From an uncultured Treponema sp. (GTDB taxonomy: Bacteria; Spirochaetota; Spirochaetia; Treponematales; Treponemataceae): DNA of 64,000 nt. The notes beneath the pieces were generated by a model, which was not told the DNA's origin, made no database searches, and saw only the letters and a list, made by a program, of their open reading frames with translations. Of this stretch, positions 41,317 to 50,795 are shown piece after piece. The translations under genes and the position numbers were made by a program. The stretch spans positions 119,974-183,973 of the forward strand of contig CAMVDX010000004.1 in NCBI GenBank assembly GCA_947166355.1. The letters are read 5' to 3'. Within the stretch, counting starts at the first letter, position 1. The number at the start of each line of letters is the position of its first letter.

Positions 41317-43620
41317 ATGAACAGACGACTTATCACAGCAGCTTTACCTTACGTTAATAACATTCCGCATTTGGGAAATATAATTCAGTCGCTTTCGGGC
41401 GATGTTTTTGCACGTTTCTGCCGCAGCCGTGGTTACGACACTCTTTACATTTGTGGTGTTGATGAATACGGTACAGCAACCGAAACTAAGGCTCTTGAAG
41501 AAAAAACAGACCCTCGTTCTCTCTGCGACCATTACTATGGCGAGCACACAAAAATCTACGAATGGTTTAAAATTGATTTTGATAAATTCGGCCGCACTTC
41601 AAACGAACAGTGTACAGAAATTACACAGTCACTTTTCAACGACCTGGACAAGGCAGGCCTCATTCACGAGCATGTAAACAAGCAGCTTTTCTGTCCTCAC
41701 TGTAATATGTTCCTTGCAGACCGCTATGTTGACGGAACCTGTCCTAAGTGTGGTTACGAAAAAGCCCGCGGAGACCAGTGCGATAAGTGTGGTTCTCTGC
41801 TTGATCCTACTGAACTTAAAGAGCCTCGCTGTCATACCTGTGGCGGAACTCCGGAAGTTCGCGAAACAAAACATCTTTACATTGACCTTCCTGCAATGAG
41901 CGGCAAACTCAACGAATGGATGGAAAAGGCTAGTGTAGAAGGCCGCTGGGCTGATAATGCCATCAACATGACTAAGGCCTGGATTCGCGATGGTCTTCAG
42001 GAACGTGCAATTACCCGCGATCTTAAGTGGGGTATTCCTGTTCCAAAGCCTGGTTATGAAAACAAAGTTTTCTACGTTTGGTTCAATGCACCAATCGGAT
42101 ATATTTCTATTACAAAGCAGCTGGCTGATGAACTTGTAAAAGCCGGTAAGCAGAGCTTTGACTGGAAGAGCTGGTGGATTCCAAGCGAGAGCGAAGAGGG
42201 GAAAAATAAGCCTAAGGTAGATCTTTTCCAGTTTATCGGTAAGGACAATATTCCTTTCCATACTGTAATTTTCCCTTCAACAATGTTAGGCTCACCTCAC
42301 GAGTGGACAAAGCTTCACCACATGTCTTCTACTGAGTTCTTGAACTATGAGGACGGTAAATTCTCTAAGAGTCTTGGTGTTGGTGTATTTGGTTCGGATG
42401 CAATTGAAAGCGGAATCCCAGCTGATGCATGGCGTTTCTACATTTTCTATAACCGCCCAGAAAAACAGGACTATCAGTTCACCTGGAAAGACTTTATGGA
42501 AAAGCTTAACGGCGAGCTGATTGGTAACCTCGGAAACCTTGTAAACCGCACACTCTTATTTGTAAATAAATATTATGAAGGAAAGATTCCTGACGCCCCT
42601 GTTGACGAAGAACTCTGGACAAAGGTTCGCGAACTTGAAGCTAAGGCAACTGCCTCTCTTGAATGGGCTGACCTCAAAGACGCTTTCCACACAATGTTTG
42701 AGATTTCTGATATCTGTAATAAGAAGTTCCAGGCAACAGAACCTTGGAAAGCTCGTACAGAAAATCCGGTTGTTGCTGAAGGCCTTATCCACAACCTCTG
42801 CTATGTAATTAAGGATTTGATGATTATGATGAATCCTTATATGCCTCAGTACACTCAGAAAATCATGAGCTACTTTGGTAAGACTATTCAGGTGAAGAAG
42901 GTTGGTATGGAAACTCAGCCAGGTCTTACATGGGATGATCTTGGAAAGCTCGAAGGTCTTACAACTGTTGGACCAACTGAAGTTTACTTTAAGCCAATGG
43001 ATCAGAAGACTATGCTTGCCTTCCGCGAGAAGTTTGCAGGAAAGCAGCAGAAGACTGAAAAGAAAGAAAAGAAAGCTGATAAGAAGAAGGCCGAACCAGT
43101 AGTATTGCCGCTTGACCAGCAGGCTGATTTCTTCAATAAGAATATCGAACTCACTGTAGCAAAGATTGTCGACGTAAAACCAAATCCAGAAGGAGAAAAG
43201 CTTTATATCGAAACTCTTGATGATGGAAGCGGTACACCTCGTACAATTCAGAGCGGCCTCCGCATGTACCTTAAAGAGAGCGACCTTCTTGGAAAGCACG
43301 TAATTATCGCAAGCAATCTTGCTCCCCGTACAATGCGTGGTGTTGAAAGCCGCGGTATGCTTCTTGCCGGTGACTATAAAGATGCTGATGGCAAAGACTG
43401 CGTTGAAGTTCTTGATGCCAGCTGGGCAGCACCTGGCACAAAGGTAGTTCTTGAAGGCGCTGATGTAAATGCATCAAAGAAAGAACAGATTACAGGTGAT
43501 GAATTCTTTGCAGTTCAGATTGCCGCAAAAGACGGCCTTGTTCAGATTGCAGGAAAGAAACTCCTCGCTGATGGAAAAGAAATTAAGACCGAGAAGGCTC
43601 TTAATTCAGAGATTGGCTAA
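41317..43620 (+). CDS. metG: Methionyl-tRNA synthetase
   Basis: 767 residues. It charges tRNA-Met with methionine. Class I catalytic core with the HIGH equivalent in PYVNNIPHLGNI and a KMSKS equivalent KFSKSLG; a four-cysteine-pair knuckle insert (CPHC, CPKC, CDKC, CHTC); anticodon-binding helices; a lysine-rich linker (about 575-600); and a C-terminal OB-fold tRNA-binding domain (NIELTVAKIVDVKPNPEGEKLYIE) used for dimerisation and tRNA affinity. Full length. It starts after a palindromic-repeat block, and another repeat separates it from nadE. Confidence 0.97.
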   Translation: MNRRLITAALPYVNNIPHLGNIIQSLSGDVFARFCRSRGYDTLYICGVDEYGTATETKALEEKTDPRSLCDHYYGEHTKIYEWFKIDFDKFGRTSNEQCTEITQSLFNDLDKAGLIHEHVNKQLFCPHCNMFLADRYVDGTCPKCGYEKARGDQCDKCGSLLDPTELKEPRCHTCGGTPEVRETKHLYIDLPAMSGKLNEWMEKASVEGRWADNAINMTKAWIRDGLQERAITRDLKWGIPVPKPGYENKVFYVWFNAPIGYISITKQLADELVKAGKQSFDWKSWWIPSESEEGKNKPKVDLFQFIGKDNIPFHTVIFPSTMLGSPHEWTKLHHMSSTEFLNYEDGKFSKSLGVGVFGSDAIESGIPADAWRFYIFYNRPEKQDYQFTWKDFMEKLNGELIGNLGNLVNRTLLFVNKYYEGKIPDAPVDEELWTKVRELEAKATASLEWADLKDAFHTMFEISDICNKKFQATEPWKARTENPVVAEGLIHNLCYVIKDLMIMMNPYMPQYTQKIMSYFGKTIQVKKVGMETQPGLTWDDLGKLEGLTTVGPTEVYFKPMDQKTMLAFREKFAGKQQKTEKKEKKADKKKAEPVVLPLDQQADFFNKNIELTVAKIVDVKPNPEGEKLYIETLDDGSGTPRTIQSGLRMYLKESDLLGKHVIIASNLAPRTMRGVESRGMLLAGDYKDADGKDCVEVLDASWAAPGTKVVLEGADVNASKKEQITGDEFFAVQIAAKDGLVQIAGKKLLADGKEIKTEKALNSEIG

Positions 43621-43624
43621 AAGT

Positions 43625-43666
43625 ACGGTGGTTGAGTAGGCGAAGCCGTATCGAAACCACCGCAGA
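43625..43666. repeat. GGTGGTTGAG-type palindrome between metG and nadE
   Basis: Arms CGGTGGTTGAGTA and TATCGAAACCACCG enclose GGCGAAGCC. Intergenic member of the family that is inserted in frame at 24713, 44723 and 44963. Confidence 0.85.
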
Positions 43667-43674
43667 GGACAAAA

Positions 43675-44424
43675 ATGAGCATAAAAGAAGAAGCAATTGC
43701 GTGGGTACGCGATTATTTTGAAAAAAACGGTAATTCTCAAACCAAGGCCGTAATCGGAATCTCGGGCGGTAAGGACTCATCTACCGTTGCCGCTCTCTGC
43801 TGCGCCGCTCTTGGCAAAGACCGTGTTATCGGTGTAATGATGCCAAACGGCGTTCAGTCTGATATTGAAGATTCTAAAAAGCTCTGTGCTCACCTTGGAA
43901 TCAAAAATTACACAGTCAACATTGCCGACGCCTATAACGGACTTACCCGTGCAATAAAAGATTCAGTCGGAGCTGATGAAGTTCCTCCTCAATATAAAAC
44001 AAACACACCGGCACGCCTCCGGATGGCAACTCTTTACGGAATTGCAGCCCTGGAAGGAAATGCCCGCGTTTCAAATAACGGAAACCTGAGCGAACGTCTT
44101 GCAGGCTACTTTACCTTGTGGGGAGACGGAGCAGGGGATTTTGCTCCACTTGCAAATCTTTATGTTGATGAAGTAGTGGAGCTGGGACTTTCTCTTGGAC
44201 TCCCGGAAGAGCTTTGCCACAAGGCACCAAGCGACGGTATGTCAGGCAAAACTGATGAAGACAACCTTGGCTTTACCTATGCTGATTTGCGTGCAGTTGC
44301 TGAAGGAAAAACTGATGGCATGGATGCAGGAAAAGTTGAAATCATCAAAAAGAGAATCGACGGTATGGATTTTAAGAAGAAGCTTTTAAATCTTCCATGC
44401 TTTGTGCCGTCTATTAGAAAGTAA
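43675..44424 (+). CDS. nadE: Ammonia-dependent NAD+ synthetase
   Basis: 249 residues. Converts deamido-NAD to NAD with ATP and ammonia. PP-loop IGISGGKDSSTVAAL near the N-terminus, later NTPARLRMATLYGIA, NLSERLAGYFTLWGDGAGDFAP and the C-terminal HKAPSDGMSGKTDEDNLGFTY. There is no glutaminase domain, so free ammonia is used. AGAGGA precedes the ATG. Standard length for the NH3-only type. Confidence 0.96.
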   Translation: MSIKEEAIAWVRDYFEKNGNSQTKAVIGISGGKDSSTVAALCCAALGKDRVIGVMMPNGVQSDIEDSKKLCAHLGIKNYTVNIADAYNGLTRAIKDSVGADEVPPQYKTNTPARLRMATLYGIAALEGNARVSNNGNLSERLAGYFTLWGDGAGDFAPLANLYVDEVVELGLSLGLPEELCHKAPSDGMSGKTDEDNLGFTYADLRAVAEGKTDGMDAGKVEIIKKRIDGMDFKKKLLNLPCFVPSIRK

Positions 44425-44427
44425 TAA

Positions 44428-44524
44428 ATGTGGTTTCGACAGGCTCAACCACCGGTGTTTTAGTAAAATTGAATAGCATACCAACCGGTGGTTGAGTAGC
44501 CCGAAGGGCGTATCGAAACCACAA
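44428..44524. repeat. Two GGTGGTTGAG-type palindromes, opposite orientation
   Basis: GTGGTTTCGACAGGCTCAACCACC (44429-44452) and GGTGGTTGAGTAGCCCGAAGGG...TATCGAAACCAC (44485-44521) fill the gap between nadE and the FemAB-type gene. Their hairpin loops differ while the arms are kept. Confidence 0.85.
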
Positions 44525-44539
44525 TTTAAAAGGACTTAT

Positions 44540-45982
44540 ATGTTCAATATTAAAATACACAAAATCGAATGTTCCGCCCACGAAAACGACGGAACTTTTT
44601 TACAGACTCCTTTCTGGTGCGAGTTTAAGGCTCGCCACGGCTGGACTTACCGCCGTTTTGAAATTGAGTATACCTTGCCGCCATTGAATGCAGAAGAAGG
44701 ATGTGAGAAGTCAAAGACTTCGCCGGTGGTTGAGTGCGAGCAAAGCGAGCGTATTGAAACCCAATACAATGGTGAATCCGTTAAAAACCGAGCCGAAAGG
44801 GTCGGTTTAGGATTTTCTACAAAAAAATCTGAGCTCGCCGTTCTTAACCGCAGCTTCGCAAAAGGATTTTTCTCAATTGCCTATATCCCGCTTTTTCCAA
44901 AGCTGCCATATGAGTGTACTTCAGAAGAGCTGTTAGACAAGGCATTTAGTGATGACAGTGAACCGGTGGTTGAGTGCGAGCAAAGCGAGCGTATCGAAAC
45001 CTTATACAATGGAAAATCCGTTAAAAACCGAGCCGAAAGGGTCGGTTTAGGATTATCCCTAAACTCTACTGTAATTTCTGAAGAAATCATAACCCCGGAA
45101 ACTCAGACAATCGAGTTCTCACACTTTTTATGCGAACTTGCTGCAGCTCTCAAACCAGAGCTTCCAGCAAACACAATTGCAATCCGCTTTGACCCAGATG
45201 TAAGCTTCAGCAGCCCTGAAGACCGCGACCTTTTCAATTACGGAATGAAAATGGTATCTTATGCTGACCGTCTTAAACTCCGTAAGAACTCTGTAGACAT
45301 TCAGCCGCCGGACAGTACACTTGTAGACCTCACCGGCACAGAAGAAGAAATCCTCGAGAAGATGCATTCCAAGTGGCGTTACAATATCCGTCTCAGCGAA
45401 AGAAAGGGAGTTGTGATTCACCGTTACTTAGGAAATGATATTAATTTGTCTGAAAAAATAGACAGGTTTTATGAGCTTACTAAGATTACAAATGCCCGCG
45501 ACGGAAACGCAAGCCACGCAAAGGCATATTATGCGGATCTCATCAAATCTTCTACAGAAGAAATCAGCAAAGGACGTGATGTACCTGTAATCAGCCTTTA
45601 CATTGCAGAACATGAAGGCGAGGAAATAGCTTCCATCATGACACTTTTCAGTCACGACGAAGCAATCTATCTTTACGGAGCCAGCAGTAATAATAAACGA
45701 AACCTCATGCCAAATCATCTTTTGCAGTGGACAGCTATGAAGGATGCAAAAGCTTACGGCAGTAAATATTATGATATGTACGGAATGCCACCGGAAGGTA
45801 AGGATGAAAATCATCCTATGCACGGCCTTTACATGTTCAAGGCAAACTTCGGCGGAAAGAACATTCACCGCACAGGAAGCTGGGACATTCCGCTCAAGGC
45901 AATTTACCGACCATACAGCGCCGCAGAAAAACTCCGAGCTTTCTGGCATAAGAAGGTTATAAAGAAACTGAAGGGTAGATAG
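44540..45982 (+). CDS. FemAB-type aminoacyl/peptidyl transferase with two in-frame repeat inserts
   Basis: 480 residues from the ATG at 44540 (AAAGGA upstream); the longer ORF start lies in a repeat. The C-terminal two thirds has the FemAB/GNAT-like pattern: LVDLTGTEEEILEKMHSKWRYNIRLSERKGV, ASIMTLFSHDEAIYLYGASSN, LLQWTAMKDAKAYGSKYYDMYG and KANFGGKNIHRTGSWD. Such enzymes add amino acids from charged tRNA to peptidoglycan precursors. The N-terminal part carries two 92-bp repeats (44723-44814; 44963-45054), each read as PVVECEQSERIET then YNG.SVKNRAERVGLG. They add about 60 residues not expected in the family; the reading frame is preserved. Confidence 0.85.
   Translation: MFNIKIHKIECSAHENDGTFLQTPFWCEFKARHGWTYRRFEIEYTLPPLNAEEGCEKSKTSPVVECEQSERIETQYNGESVKNRAERVGLGFSTKKSELAVLNRSFAKGFFSIAYIPLFPKLPYECTSEELLDKAFSDDSEPVVECEQSERIETLYNGKSVKNRAERVGLGLSLNSTVISEEIITPETQTIEFSHFLCELAAALKPELPANTIAIRFDPDVSFSSPEDRDLFNYGMKMVSYADRLKLRKNSVDIQPPDSTLVDLTGTEEEILEKMHSKWRYNIRLSERKGVVIHRYLGNDINLSEKIDRFYELTKITNARDGNASHAKAYYADLIKSSTEEISKGRDVPVISLYIAEHEGEEIASIMTLFSHDEAIYLYGASSNNKRNLMPNHLLQWTAMKDAKAYGSKYYDMYGMPPEGKDENHPMHGLYMFKANFGGKNIHRTGSWDIPLKAIYRPYSAAEKLRAFWHKKVIKKLKGR
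44723..44814 (+). repeat. 92-bp double-palindrome repeat, coding, copy 1
   Basis: First palindrome GGTGGTTGAG / TATTGAAACC around GCGAGCAAAGCGAGCG; second AATCCGTTAAAAACCGA / TCGGTTTAGGATT. It differs from copy 2 at about 5 of 92 positions. Confidence 0.88.
44963..45054 (+). repeat. 92-bp double-palindrome repeat, coding, copy 2
   Basis: Same element 240 bp (80 codons) downstream in the same frame, encoding PVVECEQSERIET, LYNGKS and VKNRAERVGLG. Confidence 0.88.
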
Positions 45983-45984
45983 CC

Positions 45985-46129
45985 GTTGTCATCCCGAACT
46001 TGTTTCGGGATCTTTAATATAGATGCTGAAACATAGGGAGCGGCACTGCATAGCAGGGCAAAAACAGTCCAGTGGACTGTTTTTAGCGAGTCTCCGAGCA
46101 GCTATGCTGCGAAGGTTCAGCATGACATC
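45985..46129. repeat. Composite palindromic repeat with inverted copy of the about 90-bp module
   Basis: GTCATCCCGAACTTGTTTCGGGATCT, then GATGCTGAA...TTCAGCATGAC enclosing the module at 46030-46117, the reverse complement of that at 23837-23918 with a few changes. Its central 11-bp stem (46060-46084) differs from the other copy by paired changes. Confidence 0.8.
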
Positions 46130-46147
46130 ACCTATAAAGGAATTACT

Positions 46148-47023
46148 ATGCAAAACTTTTACGACACAACAGACATCCCATGCTTTGGCGTGGCTGGAAA
46201 TTTTACAGGACACCTGGAACAGGCCGGTGAAGCTGCTGACTTCAAAAACGTTAAGACGCTCGAGCAAAACGCTCCAAAGGCCATTTTTCCGACCTTTTTG
46301 CCAAAAAAAGAGTCAAATTCAGCCTCAGACGCTTCAGTAATTCCGGATTTTCTTACAATCTTCCCATTTGACCCAAAACGCATAATTTTCCCAAAAGGCG
46401 AAGAAAAGCTGCAGATTGAACCTGAATGCGCAATCATTTTTGAGGCTACATGGCAGGGCGACCAGTTAGTAGAACTCAAGCCTCTTTCTTTCGGAGCATC
46501 CAACGACTGCTCAATTCGTAAGCAGGGCGCAAAGAAAATCAGCGAAAAGAAAAACTGGGGAGAATGCACAAAAGGCTTTTCAGAAAATCAGATTACCTTC
46601 GATTCTGCAGACTTCATAGAAAAGAGTAATCTCAACGACTACCGCATCGCTAGCTTCCTTATCAGAAATGGCGAAGTTTACGATTACGGCGAAAACTCAG
46701 CAGTCCGCGATTACAGCTATATCTACAAAAAACTCACCGACTGGATGCTGGACAAATTCAATCACCAGCAGGACGAAGATCCCGCAGAAGATATCCACAG
46801 CTACCTCGTTGCAGCCGGCTGCCCACTGCACATTATGGTTTCAATCGGAGCTACCCGCTACACAGCCTGGGGAGAATCAAACTTTTTGCAGAACGGCGAC
46901 AAGGCCGTAGTTGTAGTGTATCCAGAATCAAAATACAGTGCAGACCAAATCAAAAAAATGGCAGAAAAAGGCGACTTTTCAGACCGCTCAATTTCTGCCT
47001 TAGAACAAACTGTGGAAATGTAA
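46148..47023 (+). CDS. DUF5718-like conserved hypothetical protein
   Basis: 291 residues, soluble, no signal peptide. The opening GVAGNFTGHLEQAGEAADF matches my memory of DUF5718 proteins; later conserved-looking stretches are CAIIFEATWQGDQLVELKPLSFGASNDCSIRK and HSYLVAAGCPLHIMVSIGATRYTAWGESNFL. The acidic/His layout hints at a fumarylacetoacetase-like metal fold (inference). Function unknown. It follows a repeat block and has AAAGGA before the ATG. Confidence 0.7.
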   Translation: MQNFYDTTDIPCFGVAGNFTGHLEQAGEAADFKNVKTLEQNAPKAIFPTFLPKKESNSASDASVIPDFLTIFPFDPKRIIFPKGEEKLQIEPECAIIFEATWQGDQLVELKPLSFGASNDCSIRKQGAKKISEKKNWGECTKGFSENQITFDSADFIEKSNLNDYRIASFLIRNGEVYDYGENSAVRDYSYIYKKLTDWMLDKFNHQQDEDPAEDIHSYLVAAGCPLHIMVSIGATRYTAWGESNFLQNGDKAVVVVYPESKYSADQIKKMAEKGDFSDRSISALEQTVEM

Positions 47024-47052
47024 TTTATTCCTTTTATTCCATTATAATTTCA

Positions 47053-50007
47053 TTAGAACTTTACGGGAGTAAAAGGAGCTTCTATTCTTTTCAAACCAAT
47101 AGTAAAACCTGCCCCCTCAGGATAACCATTTATTTCGTAGTGAAGTCTAATTTCAGTCCAGAAAGTTGCTCGGGCAGACAAAGCTTTATTTAAGGCAATT
47201 TTGTCTCCCCACCAGAAATTGTGATTACCAAGAATATTTGATTTTCCACTTGCAAAAAGTTCATTGTAAAAACTTTTATCCTGATTTAAATTTGGATATA
47301 TTTCAATAACATCTCCAAAAATCCAGTCAGTATCACTCCAGTCTTTTTTGCCGGAAACAAAAGGAAATTCTAAACCGGTATATTTTATAATATCAGAATA
47401 ATTCTTTGTTACATTCAGCAATGAATTTATTTTAAGATTTGAAGCATAAAGATTTGCTTCCTTTGAATTTGATTCAAGAGAAAGTTTGATGTTATCAAGG
47501 GCTTTTATATTTAACTCACCATTACCAGAAGTTGCAATAACTTTTACTGTTTCACAATGCCATTTTCCATCAACATCTGTCCATGTGCAATCGAATGAAT
47601 AAGTTTTTCCTTTTTCGCAGAATGGCCATACAACGGTTACAGATTTCTTCTCATTCAAAACATTATTGTTTATGAAAATCCAGGCATCATAATCAAAATT
47701 CTTGCAATTTATATCAAAGTTTCCCTGCCAGTTGATATCTGAAGATAATTTTTTTATTGTAAATTCCATACCCTGAGCACATGGTTTTACGATTACATGT
47801 TTAGTCTGCGCTTCAGTGGTCACAAAAGGATCTTTATCAACAAGTTCAATTTTAAAATCAGATAAAATCAGCTGATCATTTTTAGAAAGCGGATTGTAAG
47901 CAAGAAGCAAAGCCGCATTTTCCATAGACTTGAAGTTTCCATCCTTTTGAATATGAATTTCAAAATAAGCCTGGAGTTTTTTATTCTTGCTTTCAACGTA
48001 ATGCCAGTCGTTTCCAAGGAAGCTGTCTTCAAAGTCTAGATTATGCAAATCAAGTCCCATACTTCCTTCATAATCAGCTGAAAGATTTGCAGATATTGCA
48101 ACTTTTATAAGTTCTCCAGCTTTTGGATTTATTTTTGCTTCAGGAACTACAGACATTAATGGTATCCATCTGTTAGAATAATATCTTCCCTCATTGTTTG
48201 GAGCATCATCTGGATTTGGCTTATAAAACTTCAGGTTATATTTACCGTAAAAATCCTTACTCTTTGTATTATCTGCTGCAGAAAGAACTTCAAGAGCTTT
48301 TCCCTTAAAATCAGGATTATCATACCAGCCTAAGAATTCATTTTCTCCCATTGTCCAGAATTTTGTATTTTCAGGATATGGTAAAACATAAGGATTCTCC
48401 GGAAAATAAGAATCATATCCAGCAACAGACTTGTGCTTAAAATTATAGCTTCCATAGTGCAGGGTATGCTCTATGATTTTGGACTGATTATTTTTATCAA
48501 GAATTTCGAATTTAAAATCATCAATTTTTATTACTTCATCAAGCTGATCCGGATTATATGCTATATTAAACGAAATTAAATTCGGATCATCGGTTGTAAG
48601 ATCTTTTTTGATTTCAAGTTCAAAAATATCAAGCAGGTTCTTATCTTTTGTTTTTATATGATGCCAGTCATCGGCAACTTCATTCCATTCATTATTATTT
48701 CTGTCAACCAGTCTTAATCCCCAGTGAATATCAATATCTCTCGAAACTTTTCCTGAAAGAATGACAATCCATTTATTTCCCTTAGAAGGCAGATTAATAT
48801 TTTCAGGATATTCCATATGATCATTTAGAACAGACAAAGGCAAAGTAAAGTCATGATTATAATTTCCGTTTTGAGGATCATAAAGATTTTTATTAAATTT
48901 TAAGCTCCAGTCCGCCCAAAATTCTCTGTCTGTATTATTATCAGCTGCAGAAATTGATTTTAAAGGCTGCCCCTTTAATTCCTGATTATCATACCAGTCA
49001 TTAAGTCCCTGATTTAACATATCATAATAAACATTAGAATACAGATATTGTTTTTCCAAACCAGGTAAAATATATTCGCTACCTTTTGGCGCATAATCCT
49101 TAAAAGTTGCATTTGACCAGTGATAGGTGTAACTAACAAGGTCTAAGTCACGATAATAAAAATTCTCTTTTGCAGAAACAAAAGTTTGTTCTTTACCATC
49201 CATTTTATTTTTTGTACAACTTACGTTTATGATATTTTCATTATCAATTTTCAAATCATACCAGAATTCCATAGGAGGATTAATTTCAGTAAAACTGATT
49301 CCATCAGAGCTTTCCTGTTTTAAAATCTGATGAAGAACACTTCCATTTTTTGATTTTTTTACTTCATATGAACCTTTATAATACGATTGAGCCTCGTTTT
49401 CTTCCCAAAAACATTCCATTGATCCGTTATTATTAAATGTCCACTTTTCATCCCAGGTGCAGTCTGGTGTTCCAATTTTACTGATACGCCATGAACCAAT
49501 CAGATTTTCTTTTGTACCAGCTTTGATTTTTGTAAACTCATTAAATATAGGTGGATCATAATCATAAACACCATTGCCCATTGCAGACAAATCACGTCTA
49601 TAACGGCTGAATGTAAATTTTTCATTATCAAGAGAATTAATTGCAAAAAATATCTTTAAATCTAATTTTTCCCATGCAGCATCTTTCTTCTCTTTGTAAT
49701 TCGTAATATTCAACACCAGGGTAGTACCATATTTTTCATCCTGAATGATAGAATACTTTCCCTTATCATATTCTGTATAATTTTGATTAACACTGAAAAT
49801 TTCAAAAGTTTGATCTTTGTTGAAGGTAATTTCATCTCTTGAAAATTTTTCCTGATTATAACCGAAGTTCCAGAACCAGGTGCCCAAAAGCTGCTTTTTA
49901 TTAATTTTTACAGGCTTTGGAGCAGCATAGGAAATACCGCAAATCATCATAATAAGAATCATTACAGTAAACATTTTTTTTGTTAATCTTGAAATTATGT
50001 TTTTCAT
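47053..50007 (-). CDS. Large secreted multidomain protein with Listeria-Bacteroides-type repeats
   Basis: 984 residues from the ATG at 50007. Signal peptide of about 28 residues ending GISYA before APKPVK. Two lipocalin-like domains follow (LLGTWFWNFGYN..., LIGSWRISKIG...). Two Flg_new/InlB-type modules have GLNDWYDNQELKGQPLKSIS and EFLGWYDNPDFKGKALEVLS, each followed by a beta-sandwich domain. Then a further sandwich region and a C-terminal strand-rich end. No catalytic motif or cell-wall anchor. It is likely an extracellular or periplasmic adhesin-like or carbohydrate-contact protein (inference). Confidence 0.75.
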   Translation of the reverse strand: MKNIISRLTKKMFTVMILIMMICGISYAAPKPVKINKKQLLGTWFWNFGYNQEKFSRDEITFNKDQTFEIFSVNQNYTEYDKGKYSIIQDEKYGTTLVLNITNYKEKKDAAWEKLDLKIFFAINSLDNEKFTFSRYRRDLSAMGNGVYDYDPPIFNEFTKIKAGTKENLIGSWRISKIGTPDCTWDEKWTFNNNGSMECFWEENEAQSYYKGSYEVKKSKNGSVLHQILKQESSDGISFTEINPPMEFWYDLKIDNENIINVSCTKNKMDGKEQTFVSAKENFYYRDLDLVSYTYHWSNATFKDYAPKGSEYILPGLEKQYLYSNVYYDMLNQGLNDWYDNQELKGQPLKSISAADNNTDREFWADWSLKFNKNLYDPQNGNYNHDFTLPLSVLNDHMEYPENINLPSKGNKWIVILSGKVSRDIDIHWGLRLVDRNNNEWNEVADDWHHIKTKDKNLLDIFELEIKKDLTTDDPNLISFNIAYNPDQLDEVIKIDDFKFEILDKNNQSKIIEHTLHYGSYNFKHKSVAGYDSYFPENPYVLPYPENTKFWTMGENEFLGWYDNPDFKGKALEVLSAADNTKSKDFYGKYNLKFYKPNPDDAPNNEGRYYSNRWIPLMSVVPEAKINPKAGELIKVAISANLSADYEGSMGLDLHNLDFEDSFLGNDWHYVESKNKKLQAYFEIHIQKDGNFKSMENAALLLAYNPLSKNDQLILSDFKIELVDKDPFVTTEAQTKHVIVKPCAQGMEFTIKKLSSDINWQGNFDINCKNFDYDAWIFINNNVLNEKKSVTVVWPFCEKGKTYSFDCTWTDVDGKWHCETVKVIATSGNGELNIKALDNIKLSLESNSKEANLYASNLKINSLLNVTKNYSDIIKYTGLEFPFVSGKKDWSDTDWIFGDVIEIYPNLNQDKSFYNELFASGKSNILGNHNFWWGDKIALNKALSARATFWTEIRLHYEINGYPEGAGFTIGLKRIEAPFTPVKF

Positions 50008-50025
50008 AACTCCCTCACTTTGCAA

Positions 50026-50219
50026 ATAAATTATATTTTCAATTTATATGATGAGTATATTTGTTTCAACAAAATGATAATTAAATAACAAGAATTTATT
50101 GTGACATGAAACTCACTAAAAGGTCGGTGATTTCAATTTTATTACGAATATTTATTCCAAATATTCATAAAGTTGATTTCTGTATAATCTTTTGATTCGT
50201 CTAGTAAAATCGTTCATTT
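50026..50219. other. Short AT-rich gap, nothing identified
   Basis: Upstream side of the secreted-protein gene and downstream of the GNAT gene. AT-rich, no repeat, no ORF or clear terminator. Confidence 0.4.
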
Positions 50220-50723
50220 TTATTCTCGTAAACGGCATTCTGCAAATCCAACAGTGAAAGGCAGGTGCTCATATTTTACAGTTCCTTTAAACTCGAATCC
50301 ATTCTTAAAATACCATTCCTTCAATTCTGTATAATCATTTATAAAATCAAGGAAAAGTATTTTACCGCCAAGATTGCGAACTTCTTCTTTCGCAAAATCC
50401 AGAAGCTTTTTTCCATAACCTTGCTTTCGCATTTGTGGCTTTACACATAGATTATGAAGAACATACGTTTCTTCTTTTTCCGGATCCTTGCTGATTGAAA
50501 AATATCCGACCAGCTCGCTTTTTACATTTTGATTTTGTTCAAAAAGTCCATACATCAAAAATCCCCAGTTCCAGAAATTTTCAAGCTTTTCCAAAGGCAT
50601 AAAAGCATTATGTCCCGGGGCATTTTCTTTTGTAAAACCAAACTTTTCTGCAACTGTAGAAAAACACAAATGGATAAAATCCAGGCAGAGGGGAAGTTCT
50701 GATTTTTTTATTCGTCTAATCAT
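50220..50723 (-). CDS. GNAT-family N-acetyltransferase
   Basis: 167 residues. The acetyl-CoA site is LHNLCVKPQMRKQGYGKKLLDFA (V/I-x-P-x-x-R-x-x-G-x-G/A core). Strand-helix pattern covers the whole protein, with the final NDYTELKEWYFKNGFEFKG as the typical last helix and strand. AGGAG precedes the ATG. Acceptor unknown. Monocistronic by appearance. Confidence 0.88.
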   Translation of the reverse strand: MIRRIKKSELPLCLDFIHLCFSTVAEKFGFTKENAPGHNAFMPLEKLENFWNWGFLMYGLFEQNQNVKSELVGYFSISKDPEKEETYVLHNLCVKPQMRKQGYGKKLLDFAKEEVRNLGGKILFLDFINDYTELKEWYFKNGFEFKGTVKYEHLPFTVGFAECRLRE

Positions 50724-50750
50724 GTTTTCTCCTATCTGTAGATTGTCCGA

Positions 50751-50791
50751 TCACCCTTCGACTTAGATCAGGAGCCGCCAGACAATGACAA
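50751..50791. repeat. CCCTTCGACTT-type repeat
   Basis: ACCCTTCGACTTAGATCAGG with GAGCCGCC; a related segment is translated inside the ATP-grasp gene (near 53735-53760). Confidence 0.5.
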
Positions 50792-50795
50792 ATGT

